Source of the DNA: Aphelocoma coerulescens
Taxonomy: Eukaryota; Chordata; Aves; Passeriformes; Corvidae
Length of the DNA stretch: 64,000 bases
Assembly (NCBI RefSeq): GCF_041296385.1
Contig: NC_091016.1
Location: forward strand, 19,381,497 to 19,445,496
Direction: 5' to 3'
How positions within the stretch are numbered: position 1 is the first letter of the stretch; each line of letters starts with the position of its first letter. The position numbers were made by a program, and so were the translations under genes. Below, piece by piece: positions 23,761 through 37,016 of the stretch. The notes under the pieces were generated by a model that was not told the origin of the DNA, ran no database searches, and worked only from the letters and a program-made list of their open reading frames with translations.

Positions 23761-26700
23761 TTAACTGATTTTGCCTTTGCTAGAGGTCTTATTGGAAAAC
23801 TGTAAACAGATAAAATAATTGACACTTTCCAATTATAGAGGAAGTGCAGAGGAAAAACACTGAAATACATTAAAGGTCATCTGCCCAGTATGCCATGTCT
23901 TACCTCTTTCCAAGGTGTGAAATTCATGTGTCAGCTGGTCCATTCATCACACAATTCCCTAAACTCCTGAAAGTAAGGTGTAGTGGGAGAATTTACCATA
24001 TGTACTCTTGAGTTTGCCTTTAGGGATTACCCTGGCAATGACAGCACATGTCCCAAACTGCAGTTTCTGGGAAGCATCAGACATATGTTCGTGAATAGAA
24101 CAGCCTGTGTACAACGACTCCAAGAATTTCCAGAAAGCATTGGCTGCATGGTGTGTATTTTATAGAGCATTAGGATTCATGTTATCATGGGCATGCAGGA
24201 ACCCAGGATGCTAAATAGCAGCTGTGAGTCAGTGTGACTGTGCATGTATGAAGTACCAGGTTTTTCGGTCAAGTGGGATTATCCATATAGATCCAAGGAG
24301 CTCCATGAAATCTACCAAGATGAGATTTTGCAAAGGGAATAGGATGATGCCCTAAAAAAAGGGATATATTGTAGCCTAAACTACATCAAGAAAATGGAAC
24401 AGAATCTTAAGCAGAATATAGACAGGTGAGCAGACACATTCATGCACTTCTATTGCATGAATGGTGGTGAGAAATTCAATAAAAAAGTAAATAAATACAA
24501 ATGGTTAAACTGCCAATTAAATTTTTCAACCCTGCTTCTCAAACTTGGTTTCAATTTTGGAAAGAGCATTTTCCTTTTACAGTGTTGATCCCAGCCATGT
24601 GTTTTATTCTAGGCAGTTACAAGGGCTGGATGCAAGGCTGTGCCAGAGATGTGCTGAGACACCAGGGGCAGAACAACGTGGTCAAAGCAATGTGGTCCAC
24701 AAAGTGAGGAGAGTGCCAAGAAAAGGGATGAGGAAATCTTGCCAGGGGATTAGAGAGGTTTCTGAGAGCAGGCATTAGGATAGGAGACGGAAGGCACCAG
24801 GCCAGTCAAAGCAAGGCTCTGCAAGGGGCAGTTTACTGTGTGTTCCCAATATCCCCAGGCATCCACCAGGATAACACTTTCTTAGGTATTGCATGAGCAC
24901 AGAGTGAATGACAGGCCTGTCCCCAGAGCACCTACAGCCTGACAATAGACCGAGATGAGCTGAGAGGAAAGCATGTGCTGTGAGAGCATGTGGGTGATGT
25001 GAGAGGCAGCAATGCCAGCACATCAGCAGCCAGCACTCTGTGGGTGCTTTTTCCAGCCATGACAGTGAATACAGTTTCAAGCAGGGATCTGGAAGAGGAA
25101 AATGAGCCAGTGTTAGAGACAGAGATGGGGGTTTCCTCTTCACTGCCCCAAACATGCCTGTGTGGGAGAAAAGATGAAGATGGTTACTTGGAAATTCAGA
25201 AAACTGGTAACAGTAGTGCCCTCCTGGATAAATCAGAGACTGCTATCAATGTCCAGTTCTTGAAGAGCGATGGTAAGAAGGAAGGGAATTTACAGGCTGA
25301 GGAGATGAGCAGTGAATGTTTGCTAAAGGGATTAAAGGAAGTGAGGGAGCCCCTCTAGTGGGAGAATCCAAGAAAAGCAATCACAGACATTAGCTGGGAA
25401 AATGATCCTAATGCCGCATCCAGGATGGTTGCAAATGTGAATCAAGATCGTCCCAAAACAGACAGTGTGGCATCATTTATATTATGTAAGGCAAAACCCT
25501 GTCAAAACCAAAGAAAACATCTGACAGTTTCTACCAAGCTAATGACAAGAAAAGTTTTTCTTGACTAGATATCTGGTAAAGACAAAAAAAAAAAAAAGCC
25601 AAGCCTGAGCATGTGAGCACGTGAGCAGAACACAGTGACCATGCACAAAAATTTTAAATCGTGTAGAAACAGCAGGATGTTTCAAAGTCTTTTAGCCTGG
25701 ACTCCAAAACTCCCTGTTCATTCACCAGGTGCTAGGGAAGATCACAGAGACACTAAAATGCTCAAATTCAATATTGGTCCCACCCCTTGTGTGAATCTGA
25801 GGTAGCCAGAACATAATGCAATGAAAAGGGAAGAAATGCAATGAAAAAACATAATGCAATGAAAAGGGAAGAAACAATGGCTGCCTCTATTATTTGGGGA
25901 AATCACTAACTCTGTGTCCACCTCAGTTTCCAATTTGTAAAGTAGGGTGAAGAGTAGTTCTTTGCTCTTATAAAAAGTCACATGTCAAAAATCATGAAGG
26001 CTCTGAAATGCCAACATACTAAAGAGAGGGAACCAGCTTAGTGTCTGGGCCTGGTATATAGTGGCACCAGCTTTTTATAGCTTGCAGATTCTGTTTAAGC
26101 ACTGAGCTGCCAAACAGGACAGCAGACCAGCAGGGCTGTGTTGGGAGAGGACAGCTCCAGCTGCAGAGCAGGCTCACTTATGACAGCCACCTTCTGCTCC
26201 AGGAGCCGTGGCTGTCAGGAAGACAATGCCTCTGCCTGATGAAGAGGATGAAGAAGATAATGCCCATTAGACACCTGTAATAGTTTAACACTTCAATTTT
26301 ATCATGCAGCAACACATTCAATATTTTCACCTATTTGTGTAGTGTTTGAGGGCTGTATTTGACAGGCTTTAATGTAAACATGATATTGCTGGCACACCGA
26401 CAGCTTTTTTTTTGGCATTGCTTTTACAGAGTCTTTACATAGAATGAGTTGATGTGTGACTCATGTCAATTCAGATTTTTTTTTTTACTTTGAGCAGATG
26501 TGGCCCCTCAGTGTGAGCCCAAGAACAGTTGGGGTGTTGCTGGGATTTATTTACAAACCTCCAAGCCAGCAGTTTCAAATCTGGGTTAAAGTTAGATGCC
26601 TGTTTCCATGACAGATGGTCTCATTTTGAGAAGGAGTGAGTCTTGACAACTGGGGCTGGCTGGGAGAGTGAATTTCTGTTTCATTAAAATGATTCTATTT

Positions 26701-29290
26701 TCAGGGTATTTTCAGATCCCAGATCAAGATTTAAATCTCCGAATTCAAATATTGTTTAGGGAACATTTCATCTTGCCAGCATCAAGGCTCTTGCTGATCC
26801 CTGGCTGCTGCCAGTGTTTATCCAGGCTGCTGGAAGAACGAGGAGTCCTGGCTGTGTTGTCACCTGCCTGATGGAGCTGTGGGGTGTCAGGAGAAAAGGC
26901 TGGCTGGGTACCTTTCTCAGAGGGTTGTGCAGTTCCCAGATGCTCTGGTGTTCAGGGAACAAGCCTGAGCCCATGGACTGTCCCTGTGACTTGGCATGGC
27001 AGGATTGTGGTAGGGGGTCCCTGGGCTCCACAGCAGCCCTGGAAGTAAAAGGATCAGAGAGAGGTTGCCATAGAAACCCTGATTGTTCTTTAGCCCTGAC
27101 AGGATCAGATCTCATCAGAGGTTTTTCTGGAGCAGCTCAGAGAACTATTTCCATAAAAATGTTTCAGTCCTCCCACTGAAGACTCCAGTAGCATTGAACA
27201 AGCAGTGCCTGCTGCTGATCCAGCCTTCAGGAGATGAGGTGTGTGCACAGCACAGTGCCACCCTCCCCTCCTGAAGCAACAGCTCTGACATGGGGGATGA
27301 GTCCCCACTCTTGTCACACAGGGTGTCTGCTAAAGCGTGTGAAATCACATGAGGTGTCTGACATTGGTGCAAAGTCAGGAGCTCCAGGTCATTTTCCTTG
27401 GCCTGCAGCTACTTTTGTGGAAAGGTAAGGAGCTTCACTAGGTCCTTCTGGAAGCTCTGTGCAGGTGTCTCGTGTCCTTATCCCATCTCAAATGGCACAA
27501 GATGTTGCATTGAAGGGCAGCAGCCCCCTGTGAATTGTCTGTCAATGTCAACATCACTGCCAGGCAAGGAAATGGAGAGCACCTCCTGTACCTGGTGAGG
27601 TTTCACCATGATCCTTGTGAGGGAAAGCAGCATCCCTCCAGTCTAACTCCTGGCCCCTGGAGCCTGGATTTTTCATTCACTGACCACAGCTTGGTGCAGA
27701 AAGGCAAAGCCCAAGACAAGGAGGAAGAGGGAGAAAGCACACTCAGTGTGCTACACACAAGACAACTGCAGCATGTGCTGCTGAGCAGAGGGGAGCTTGC
27801 AGTCCCAGAGCATGGATACAGGCCATGGCCCTTCATTAGCCTGCATTATTATTGGGGTGGCACCCAGAGGAATTTTGCTGCCAGTGGTGTAACTCTTCTT
27901 GAAATTATCTCATATGCCATTAAGAAGAGGTCCACACTGACTTTTTCGTTTGATTTCTGTACCTGGCTGTTGACATCTTGAAGGAGTGTTTGCAAAGGCA
28001 GTCTGACGTGTCACCCAGAAAGCTGACTGTAAACATGAGTTTGTGCAGACTTCATGATATGGAGTGAAAGAGCTTCTACTTCTTAAGTTTTCACCTAAAG
28101 AAAACAAAAACAATAAAACAAAACCAAAATCACCCAAAAGAAAAGGAGCATCCAACTGACACATATATTAAAAATTTAAGCCATCCTCCTAAATTTCAGT
28201 GACCTGAAAGTTCAGCTGATTTCTTTCTGGCTTTCACTTTTGTTACTTTGTAGTAAAAGTTATTTCCTCATCACTAGTTACCAACTTTATCAAAAGGGGT
28301 TATTTTTGCTCATGATGGGCAGAAGAGTCTTTTAAAACAAAATTAACTTAAATCCCACAGTATGCCAAGGCAATCCAACATCCTGTAGAGCATTACTGAT
28401 GAATATTTCATTCTCTTTAAGGAGTCACAAATAGAATTTATTTTTCTGTACTGAATCAACTAAATATATGAGCCAGAGGCTTCAGTCAGCAAAAGGATGA
28501 CTTTGTGAAGATCTTTAAATTCTCCTTTGGTGTTCAATTCAGCAGCTGTTGGCTGGGATGTCATTAAGGGCTGTTAGGCACTAGCAGCTGTTTCAGGGTT
28601 TCTGGGTTTGATAGTATTTGTATGGTCACACAGCTCAGACGTGTCCAGGATGGTATTTCCCTGGATGCTGATGAAGGAGCACTGAGGCAGCTCTCCCACA
28701 TAAAGCTCACTCTCCAGGCAAATATTGTACCTCAATGGATTTAATGGGAATCTAAAAGTGCTCAAAGCATTTGTGAGGCACCAAAATGCTTCTCCTTTAA
28801 GCAGCCTTATGGGATTTCCGGTTTGCATTTTGCTATCAATCCATCTGCTCCTGAGTGAATTATCAGTGGCTGACTTCATATATACTTTAAACTATAAAGA
28901 TGGAGGAAAAAGGTGACCAGCTGCTGGTTAGCAGGATCTGAACTCATTATATGTGATAGTAGAAGCAATTTGTCACTGTCTGAGTCATCACAAGTGCCCT
29001 GTTCAGGGAATCCACTCTTCCAATACAATTCTTTGAACAAAGCATTAGAGATAATAAAGTCCAGAGGAAACTTACTTGGACAAATACAATTTTCAGGCAG
29101 TTCTGAAAAGCTTATTGTTGATCAGACTGTGTGCTTATCCCAGATTAAAAATCCTTTGCAGAGAAAACCACTGGAAACTGTGGAGAACAGTCGTGAGTGG
29201 TTATCTTTGGCTCTGGATGACATATTTTGTCTGTGAGACAATAAAATGCAGGGCATAGGAACTGGAGCTCTTGATGACTGAATTAACTTT
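23761..29290. other. Non-coding interval with simple sequence
   Basis: No gene recognised. A poly(A) tract of about 14 lies near 25583. T-runs occur near 26406 and 26478, the latter just after a TGACTCA AP-1 core near 26458. A 148-codon plus-strand frame at 27535-27981 has no family features. AT-rich homeodomain-like stretches near 26270-26480 may be regulatory. Confidence 0.4.
25811..25875. repeat. Two-copy tandem duplication, 38-bp period
   Basis: ACATAATGCAATGAAAAGGG followed by AAGAAA occurs at 25811 and again at 25849. A half-unit (ATGCAATGAAAA) lies between them. The two copies are nearly identical, so the duplication looks recent. Confidence 0.85.
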
Positions 29291-29299
29291 GAAATCTCT

Positions 29300-30120
29300 C
29301 TCAGTCTCTGAGACCTCAGAATATACTACAAAGACTTTCCTGACAAATAATTTTGTGATTACACTGGGGCTGAAGATTGTTTTCAGTGACCTCCAGCAGT
29401 TAATTATGAGCTCATAAGTTGCAGACTATGGGGTTTTACAGAGCTGCTCACAGCCTGGATTTTTCTTTTGTAGTGGATTCAGTAAAAATAATTTAAAAAA
29501 TACATTCATGCCTTTTTGGACCATGAGTTTTGTCGACAGATGCAATGAAACTGATACATCCTGCAGAGCAGCTCAGTCTCGTGGCACTGACATTTCCCCC
29601 ACAAAAATACCCAGAAATTAACTTTCTGAGCAATTCTTTCTTGTTTGCAATACCAATACAGCACAAAAGTGACTAAGAAGGTTGAGACAAATTTGCCATA
29701 ATTTTGTTAGGAATGGCACAGGTGTAGTTTTTTATTTATTTGCCCATCTACATGGTGGTAGGACCTTGGATTTGCAGTTTTGGTGCAGTGTCAGCTCCTG
29801 CATACACACAGAACAAAGACCTTAATTTACAGACAAAAAAAATCTTACTTTGGAGATTGTCAAACATGCCTCGCTGATATCATGTAGCACTGAATTCCGC
29901 GGGTTAATTACGGCTTGTGTAAAAAAGCATTGCTTTTTGTCAGTAGTGGAAACTAAATGTATTCATGCCTTCCTGAATGCTTTCTCAGCAGTTGACAGCC
30001 TTGACATTTACATAGGGGTGTGGTGAAACAGGGCACCGACACCCATAATCATCACGAGGAAGGAAAGCATCCAAAGATATAAAACTGTTTCACAGTCTCA
30101 GCCTTTCCCTGGAAAAACAG
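29300..30120. promoter_or_regulatory. Candidate conserved non-coding element cluster
   Basis: Homeodomain-type cores (TTAATTATGAGC near 29400, GGGTTAATTACGG near 29900) lie near isolated retained CpGs (CCGCGGG near 29897, CACCGACACC near 30035). There is also an inverted AAAAAGCATTGCTTTTTG near 29923-29938. There are no open frames or repeat matches. This is proposed from composition alone. Confidence 0.25.
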
Positions 30121-33100
30121 CATCTGGCTCAATGTATCTGTAGGCACAGACTGTCTGCAAGGGCTTTTTTTGTTCTTTAAACAGAACTCAGCTGACAGGT
30201 TACTTTCTGGAAGAGGCATGGTAATCTGTCTATTTATGTACTGCCTTTGAGAGATGTAGCCTCAAATTAGGATAGGAGTTGGGAACTGAAACAAACGGGC
30301 TCACAGAAATGGGAGACACTGGGATTCTTGGCATGCAGGCTCTGTGCAATCAGGTCTCAAAAACATTTTCAAAAAATGGAATAAAATGAGTCTTGTTGTT
30401 TCTATAGCTGATTAAACTGAGCTGACGTCTCATCCTCCAGACATGAACATACTGCTTGATCTAACCTACATTTGAAGATATGTATGACATTCAGTGAGAA
30501 TTGGAAATATCATTATCCTTCCTTTGGAGTTAGCCCAGTGTTTACTGAGTGCCTGCCTTTGGAAATGGGCAATCCTTCCCTGAGAGCTGACAAAGGAAAA
30601 GCATTTGATTTGTGGTGGTCAGGATTCTGCCCTGACCAGCCTGCAGCACCTGACAGTCCTCAGGCCCTGACAATCCCACTGGGTCTCACATGAGTTTCTC
30701 TGAAAATGGAGACCTCAATAAGCCAAACAGGTTATTTGGGCACTGGATCTCATATCCATGAGAGCCCTGTTCAGAACACAGGATGGTACTGGTTGCACCT
30801 CATTGCTCCGTGTTTTCTGCAGCACTCTGATGAAGTTCACTCCTCAATTCTGCCACCTCCTGTGCATCCTGCTCACTCTTAGTCCTAAGCCCAGTCCAAC
30901 TTGAGGCCTCAGCACCCATCCCTCTCGCTCAGGCTTGTTCAGACCCCAAATTGAGGGGTTGCTGTGGCTTAGGAGGAAGATGCCTTTTGGAAAGACTCAA
31001 TATCCCCACATCCCTCATCTGAAGGTAAGGGAGGTTGTACATCAGAGTAAGGGCCACCGCTGGTATTGTGCCACAGGTCTCTGCCACTCAGGTCACATAG
31101 TGACAACCAGACAGCTGTGGCATGCCTTTGCAGCTGGCCAGTGCCATGCAGTGACACACATTGGGCTTACGTGTGCCTGGAGAGATGAGAGTGGCTCCAA
31201 AAATTGGCTTTCACCTGGGGTAGAGATAGGCACCCACCAGGTATTTTATAAATTAAGCTGTCTCTATAAATTATCTTGTGACACTGGAGACACAGAAGAT
31301 TCTGTGTGAAGATCCATCTTCAGTCTTACACTTCCCTGCTTTCACAGCTGTGGAGATGCTATCACATTTGCAGCAGGCTCTGCTTTGCCATAAGCAGGGC
31401 AGCTCACTGTCTGGCATTGCTGTCACTGTGCTCCTGTTGCACTGACTGCTCTTGGTGGCCAACACACTGACATGTTGCTTCTAGAAGGTTTGCTCCCTGT
31501 CAACACCCAGATATGCTGGAAGTGTTTCCTACATCAAGGGCTCTGTCTATGCCCTGAGTTTAAAAGTGGACAAAGGAAGAGGAGGGGGCACACTCAGGTC
31601 TGTGCATGCTGTTTGGGGCTTGTTGCAGCAGAGCTCCAGAATAACTGCACTTGGGAAGTGAAGCTCTGGAGGAAACTGGGACACAACAGGCCAAGCCTTT
31701 CACAGGTTGGATAAACAAGAACCTGCAGGAAAACATTGTATTGCCCTGGCTTCTCCAGCGTTTGTAAGGTCTTGGTACAATATCCAGGTGGGCATCTGGG
31801 TGTAGCAGTATAAGCCAGACATGAGTCTGGATTACAGCATTGCTCAACCAGCAGCACAGACATCACCTGAAAATCCTCCATTTGTCTCTAGATGAGTCCC
31901 TCTTATGTATATTGCATGTGGCTGTTGCATTTGAGGTAGTTATCTTTACTTCCAAAGTTCTGCAGGTAAATAACCATTTGGTGCTTGATTTGTTCTGCAT
32001 GCAGCACATCAGCTGGTCCCATTACAAGTAATTCAAAGGCTTTCCAAAGTGGTAAATCTCTGCTTATTTTCATTTCCTGCCTCTGGCAATGTAGTAAAAG
32101 ATTGTCTCATTCGCTGTTTGAATCCTGCAAGCAGAAGTGAAATATTCTGCAATCCAGGACAGGTCAGACTGTAGATTTTTCCAGCATCCCAAAGCCTGCT
32201 TTAGTCAGCTGGACGAATTAGAGCTGGTAAGCGTGTAGCAGGGCATAAAAGAAACCCTTCATGCTCTGTAAAAGCAGCCTTGAGGTGCAGTAGGGCTCTG
32301 CACAAGGGCACTAATTCGTCGCACAGCATGTCCCCAAGCTGCACTGCAGAGCCTGGGCTGGACATGGAAAGCAGGACACAGCAAGCATTTTCTAGAGCCT
32401 CACTGTGGCTGAAGGGTTATCATCCATCACCAGCAGATCAGTTTTTCTTTCCCAAGGAAAAGAAAAAGACCAGCAGACAGGATCCTGAAAAACAGCATGC
32501 CTCTGAAGAAAGATGTCAGGTTTCTCTAATCCTCTTGCTTTGTGCTCAGGCATCTGATATCTGGAAATTGATTTGCTTCTTTGTATGTCCTGACTGGGTC
32601 ATCATGTGGCCCTCCTGTACAAAGGGCACAGAAGAATTGAAATCAGTTTTGCCTGGAAACAGATGCCAATTAAAATCACTGGAGAAGGGCAGAAGGGGAG
32701 CAAGAAACATCCCATTGGAGTTGTTGACACAGGCAGGATGGTCCCAATCTTTCCCAAAGCCTTTTGTTCTTATCTTTGCCAAGCAGCTTCTTCCTTGAAG
32801 TTTCTTCTGTGTGTGCCCAGGCAAAAACATGGGGGAAGGAGCTGAGCTGAGCTCAAATGCACCCCATGACTACTGTAGCTTGTGGCAAGGCTCCTCTTCC
32901 CTTAAAGGAGAAAAAAGTGTTGATCCCACCAGGCAGTGAAATGATAAACATGAAAGCCCCACTTCCAATTTATCCTCAGTCCCAGTGACCAAAAGCTGCT
33001 GTTGGTTTTGTCTTTTTCCAGAAGGTGTCTTCACTCACTTTTGTCCCCATGGTTCTTCTCATTGCTCCCTGTGTCTTTGTACACAGTGGCAGGAGGCAGA

Positions 33101-34725
33101 AATGACAGGGAAAGGTTGCTAAGCCTAAGCCCCACTCTGGGCTTAGGTACTGGGGGTACAGGCCCAATGGGATGGTAAGAGATGGGGCACAGGCTTGATT
33201 CTGGAGCACTCACAGCAACAAACAACTCACCTATGGAAGATAAAGAAATGCAGATACAGAGCTGGACAAGAATGGTTTCAGGGATAGCAAAGAGGAAAAA
33301 TAAATAATATCTTACATGTATTTAATCAGCATCTACAGTAAATTTGGATGTGAAATGGAGTTTCAATCCAATGAAAAAAAAACAAGGTGTAAAAGCATAT
33401 AACAAATCATAAAACTGATCCCCAGGAGAATCTGGAGTGAGGAAGAAGAACCCATCACCATCAACCTCACATTCCTCCCACTGAACAACTCCAGATGCTG
33501 ATGATTTCCTGTACCACCACCATGAGAATGAAACCACCAGCCTTAGGATCTGGATGAGTACCAGCAGGGAGAATGTAACACCAGGAATAGGTAGAGATAA
33601 GAAGAATGTGCATAAGACCTTCAAATTATTTTTTAATTATTATTATTGCTATTGAAATGTTTTCTGCCTATGAGTATTATTTATTTTTCTGTAATAATTT
33701 GACATGGATTAATAATGATTTTTTATTAGAGTGCTAAGATTTCAGTTCTACTAACATTCAATTCTTGTCTTTATATATAAGGTATGTTTCCCTTTTGCCT
33801 GGAAACACTACTTCAAGCATAACATTGTAAGAAGGTTTCTGAATAGCTCAGAAATATTCTATATTTCTCACAGGTTCAAAATAACCAAATACCTTATGAG
33901 CTGAAATCACCATCAAATGTGAAAAATGCATTTGCCCAGGAGAGGTCTAATGAGCTTCTCAGCCTTAGATGAAAAGGTAAATGGTGTTTTGGGTAAAATC
34001 GGGTTTTGTTTTTCAGTTTTTCCCTTCAAACCTCTTCTTGCTCTCTTGGATGCTCTCTCTATGAGTCAAAACTGATTCTATTCCTCTTCTAGACTGCACT
34101 TTGTCAAAGAGGAAAGCCACAACAAACACCTTATGAATTAGGAGACATTATTTTTAGCCACAGATCAAAATTCAAAGAAATAAACAGAAACTTCCAAACT
34201 CCTAGTCTTCTTCTAGTTCCTCAGTAAAGCCTTCCACATCAATGTCTTCCATTTCTAATGGTTCTATAATGTTTTACAGATGTATTATGCTTACAATAAA
34301 ACTCAGAAGCAATGCATTGCCATCAAACAGGTGCCCTTAGCACCAGCTTTTCTAAACTCCTGGAAAGAAAACCAAATGAGGCCAAGGACAAGAGCCACCA
34401 GAGCAGACAGACCTGTGCCATTTGGAGCCATAAAGATGTGAGCAAACCACATGAGGGACTCTCCGAGTTTTGTGCAGAATGACAGTGTAACCTGTAATTA
34501 CAAGGTACCATGTAATTATAGATGTTTTCACATCCTGGACATCCCGGATCTGTGGTGTAGAGGTGATTTGCCTTAAGCCTCGTGGCTTTTCCTGTGGTTT
34601 TTCTGGGGTTTTGGCTTCCCTCTTCATGGGAGATACTTGCAGAACATTTTTCTCTTGACTTCTATGTGTCTCTGCACCAAGTCAGCTCACAGGACTATCT
34701 AAAACTAATCTGCATGACTAAGAGC
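30121..34725. other. Non-coding interval, nothing recognised
   Basis: Only short frames are found (the longest, 172 codons at 32280-32798, has no recognisable motif). The part from 33600 to 33760 is very AT-rich with TTATTATTATT-type simple sequence. No LTR or LINE consensus was recognised before the fragment at 34.7 kb. Confidence 0.4.
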
Positions 34726-34728
34726 GCA

Positions 34729-34790
34729 GTCCAGATGCTCCTTGAACTCTGACAAGCTGGGTGCTGTGATCACTTCCCTGGGGAGCCTTA
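34729..34790 (-). mobile_element. Short CR1 LINE fragment, antisense
   Basis: GTCCAGATGCTCCTTGAACT followed by GCTGGGTGCTGTGATCACTT and CCCTGGGGAGCCT is the antisense of a well-known avian CR1 3' segment (the grade that reads on to TGTTCCAGTGCC). Similarity stops abruptly at both sides, so this is a remnant. Confidence 0.75.
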
Positions 34791-35124
34791 TCTTAACGTC
34801 TGCGTCAGGTGAGGGTTTAACAATAATAATTAATAGCTGTAATGCTTTGGAAGATGTGCAAGATCTAGACCCAGTTTTGTGAGCGGCTTTTGTTTTCTCT
34901 TTGGATGACTCCAAACAACATTTGGAGATCTGATACTTGAATTATCTCTAGTTTGAATATACTTAATATATGTTTGTCTTCTTGCTAAATGAAAAAAAGG
35001 AATTCTTGATTCGCTGTATTTTCCCTTAAAGGGAAGCCCTGTTTTCCTACCAAAATGGTGAGATACCATTTTATTGCAATCTGTTGATTTATAAGATGCA
35101 TGGAAATCCTCCTTCCTTAAACAC

Positions 35125-36195
35125 TGTATTGGTTTGGCATGGCCTGCTTTTAGGCAGCAAAAGATGGCTCCTGTGAGGAAGCTGCTGGAAGCTTCCCACC
35201 ATGTTGGACAGAGCCAGTGGCTGACGGCTCTGAAGATGGACGTGCTGCTGGCCAAAACTGGGCCAATAAGAGAGGCTGATAATGTCTCTGTGATGACATA
35301 TTTAAGAAGAAAATCAAAACAAAGTCACAAGATTTGGGATTCTAGTCAGAGAAGAGGAGGAGGAGAGAACGTGTGAGGGAAAACAACATGGCGACACCAC
35401 GATCAGTGAAGAAGGAGGGGGAGGAGGTGCTCCAGGCGCCGGAGCAGAGATTCCTCTGCAGGCCGTGGTACAGACCATGATGAAGCAGGTTGTCCCCCTG
35501 CAGCCCATGGGTTCACAGGGGATGCAGAGATCCACAGCCCGTGGGGGAGGTGTCCGTGCCGGGCAGGTGGATGCCTGGAGGAGGCTGTGTTCCAGTGGAA
35601 GACCTGGTGGAGAGAGGGGGCCCTTGCTTCCAGGCTGGAGCAGCCTGGCCTTGGAGGACTGCACCCTCTGGAAAGAGAGAGACCCACGGCGCAGCAGTTT
35701 TGGTAGGGCTGTGTGCCCGTGGGAGGGGCTCACGGTGCAGCAGGGACGGTGCGGCTGCTGCTCCTGAGACTGGACCCACCCCGGGGAAGTTCACGGAGAA
35801 CTGTCTCCCGTGGGAGGGACCCCATGGCCTCACAGGGGAAGACTCCTCCCCGGAGCAGCAGAAGGAAATCTTGGTGATGAACTGACCAAACCCCCAGGCC
35901 CTGTCTCCCTGTGCTGTCGGTGGGAAGGAGGGAGGGGCTGGGGGGTGGAAGGTGTTCTAAGGGCTTATTTTACTTCTCATTATCCTCCTCTGATTCTGTT
36001 AGTAATAAATTCACTTCACAACTTAAGTTGAACCAGTTTCACACTTGAAGTGTTTCTCCCAGTCCTCATCTCATTCATGAAGCATTTGTTAATTTTTTTT
36101 TCCCCCTTTTCTCTCCTCTGCCCAGCTGTGACAGGGGAGGGTGAGCAAGTGGCTCTCGTGGGTGCCTGGCATCGGGCCAGTGTCAGACCATGACA
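35125..36195 (+). mobile_element. Solo LTR, ERVL-type, passerine
   Basis: The element starts TGTATTGGTTTGGCATGGCC and ends CAGACCATGACA, so it has TG...CA ends and a length of about 1.07 kb. It carries a TATA-like ATATTTAAGAAG near 35299-35309 and an AATAAA poly(A) signal at 36004-36009. Its GC-rich middle repeats CCCATGG/GGAGCAG blocks typical of a songbird ERVL LTR family. No viral internal region adjoins either end, so it is a solo LTR left by recombination. I found no matching target-site duplication (AACAC versus GCTTG), so an end may be slightly off or decayed. Open frames inside it are LTR sequence, not genes. Confidence 0.8.
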
Positions 36196-36419
36196 GCTTG
36201 CCATAAAGGACTCTTAGTTCATTTCTTTTCTGTGAATTTAATTTTGGCCAGGTCCTTCTGCCTCATCCAACAGGAACCAGGAACTTCTCTCTCAAACCTG
36301 TAGGCCTTGGTCGTCTGTGTCTTACCAGGGCGTTGCGCAGGTCTGATTGTCTAATCCCACTTCCCCCCACTGCTGCTGGCTCTGACCCAGGCCCAGAGCA
36401 GGACATCTGAGAAATGCTT

Positions 36420-36870
36420 AGATCAAAGCTCCCCACCTGTCAGTGGGGTTTGGCCATTAACCTTTTGTTTATGCCCTTGCTGTGCAGCGGAGGCACTCCA
36501 GGTATTTCCTTGCTAAACAAAGGCAGGCATTTAAACCCAGCAATCTGCTTTATGACTCTGGGCACCATTACTGCACACACCGTTTGACTCTTTTCTCTGC
36601 AGAGATTAATGCTGGCATCTTAAACATTGCTAATGCCTTATAGACAATCCATTAACATCAGTGTCTCCTAAGTGGCCAGCCATACCATTATTTATAAAAT
36701 AGGGATCCCTTCCTAGTGCTACCGCTACCAATCCCTTGATTTCCCGAGCATGGAATTGTGCCTATTATCAGCTGTGGAGTATTTTACACTGCTACATATT
36801 TTTTACTATATAATGAGCTGCGTGTGTGTGAGTGACATGAAAAAGAAATAAAATAGAGGAATATTGCTAT
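36420..36870. promoter_or_regulatory. Probable upstream regulatory region of the ANKRD9-like gene
   Basis: The stretch between the LTR and the TATA box is rich in motif-like words: TTTTGTTTATGCC and GCTAAACAAAGG (forkhead/SOX-like) near 36463 and 36512, and GATTAATGC near 36603. TTTATAAAATAGGG near 36691 and TATTATCAGC near 36763 follow. It has no open frame or repeat similarity. Its place just upstream of a promoter makes an enhancer role plausible; this is inference. Confidence 0.35.
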
Positions 36871-36984
36871 TCCACTTGCTGCAGTGTATGAGCTGATCTG
36901 GTTAGACACGAAATGCAGACAGAAATCCGCCTCACCTCTCAAGCTAATTTTAGTCTCTCCCTCTGTTCTCGGTGGCTGTGTGTG

Positions 36985-37016
36985 TATAAAATCACTGGCA
37001 GTCTGATAGTGTTTCA
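36985..37016 (+). promoter_or_regulatory. TATA box and initiator of the ANKRD9-like gene
   Basis: TATAAAAT starts at 36985, and an initiator-like TTCAGT places a start site A at 37016, 31 bp downstream, which is the canonical spacing. There is no CpG island, so a focused, regulated promoter is suggested. The coding start follows about 280 bp later. Confidence 0.5.

Noticed and set aside
35465..35885. Overlapping 100-131 codon frames
   Set aside because: They lie inside the ERVL LTR, which is non-coding.
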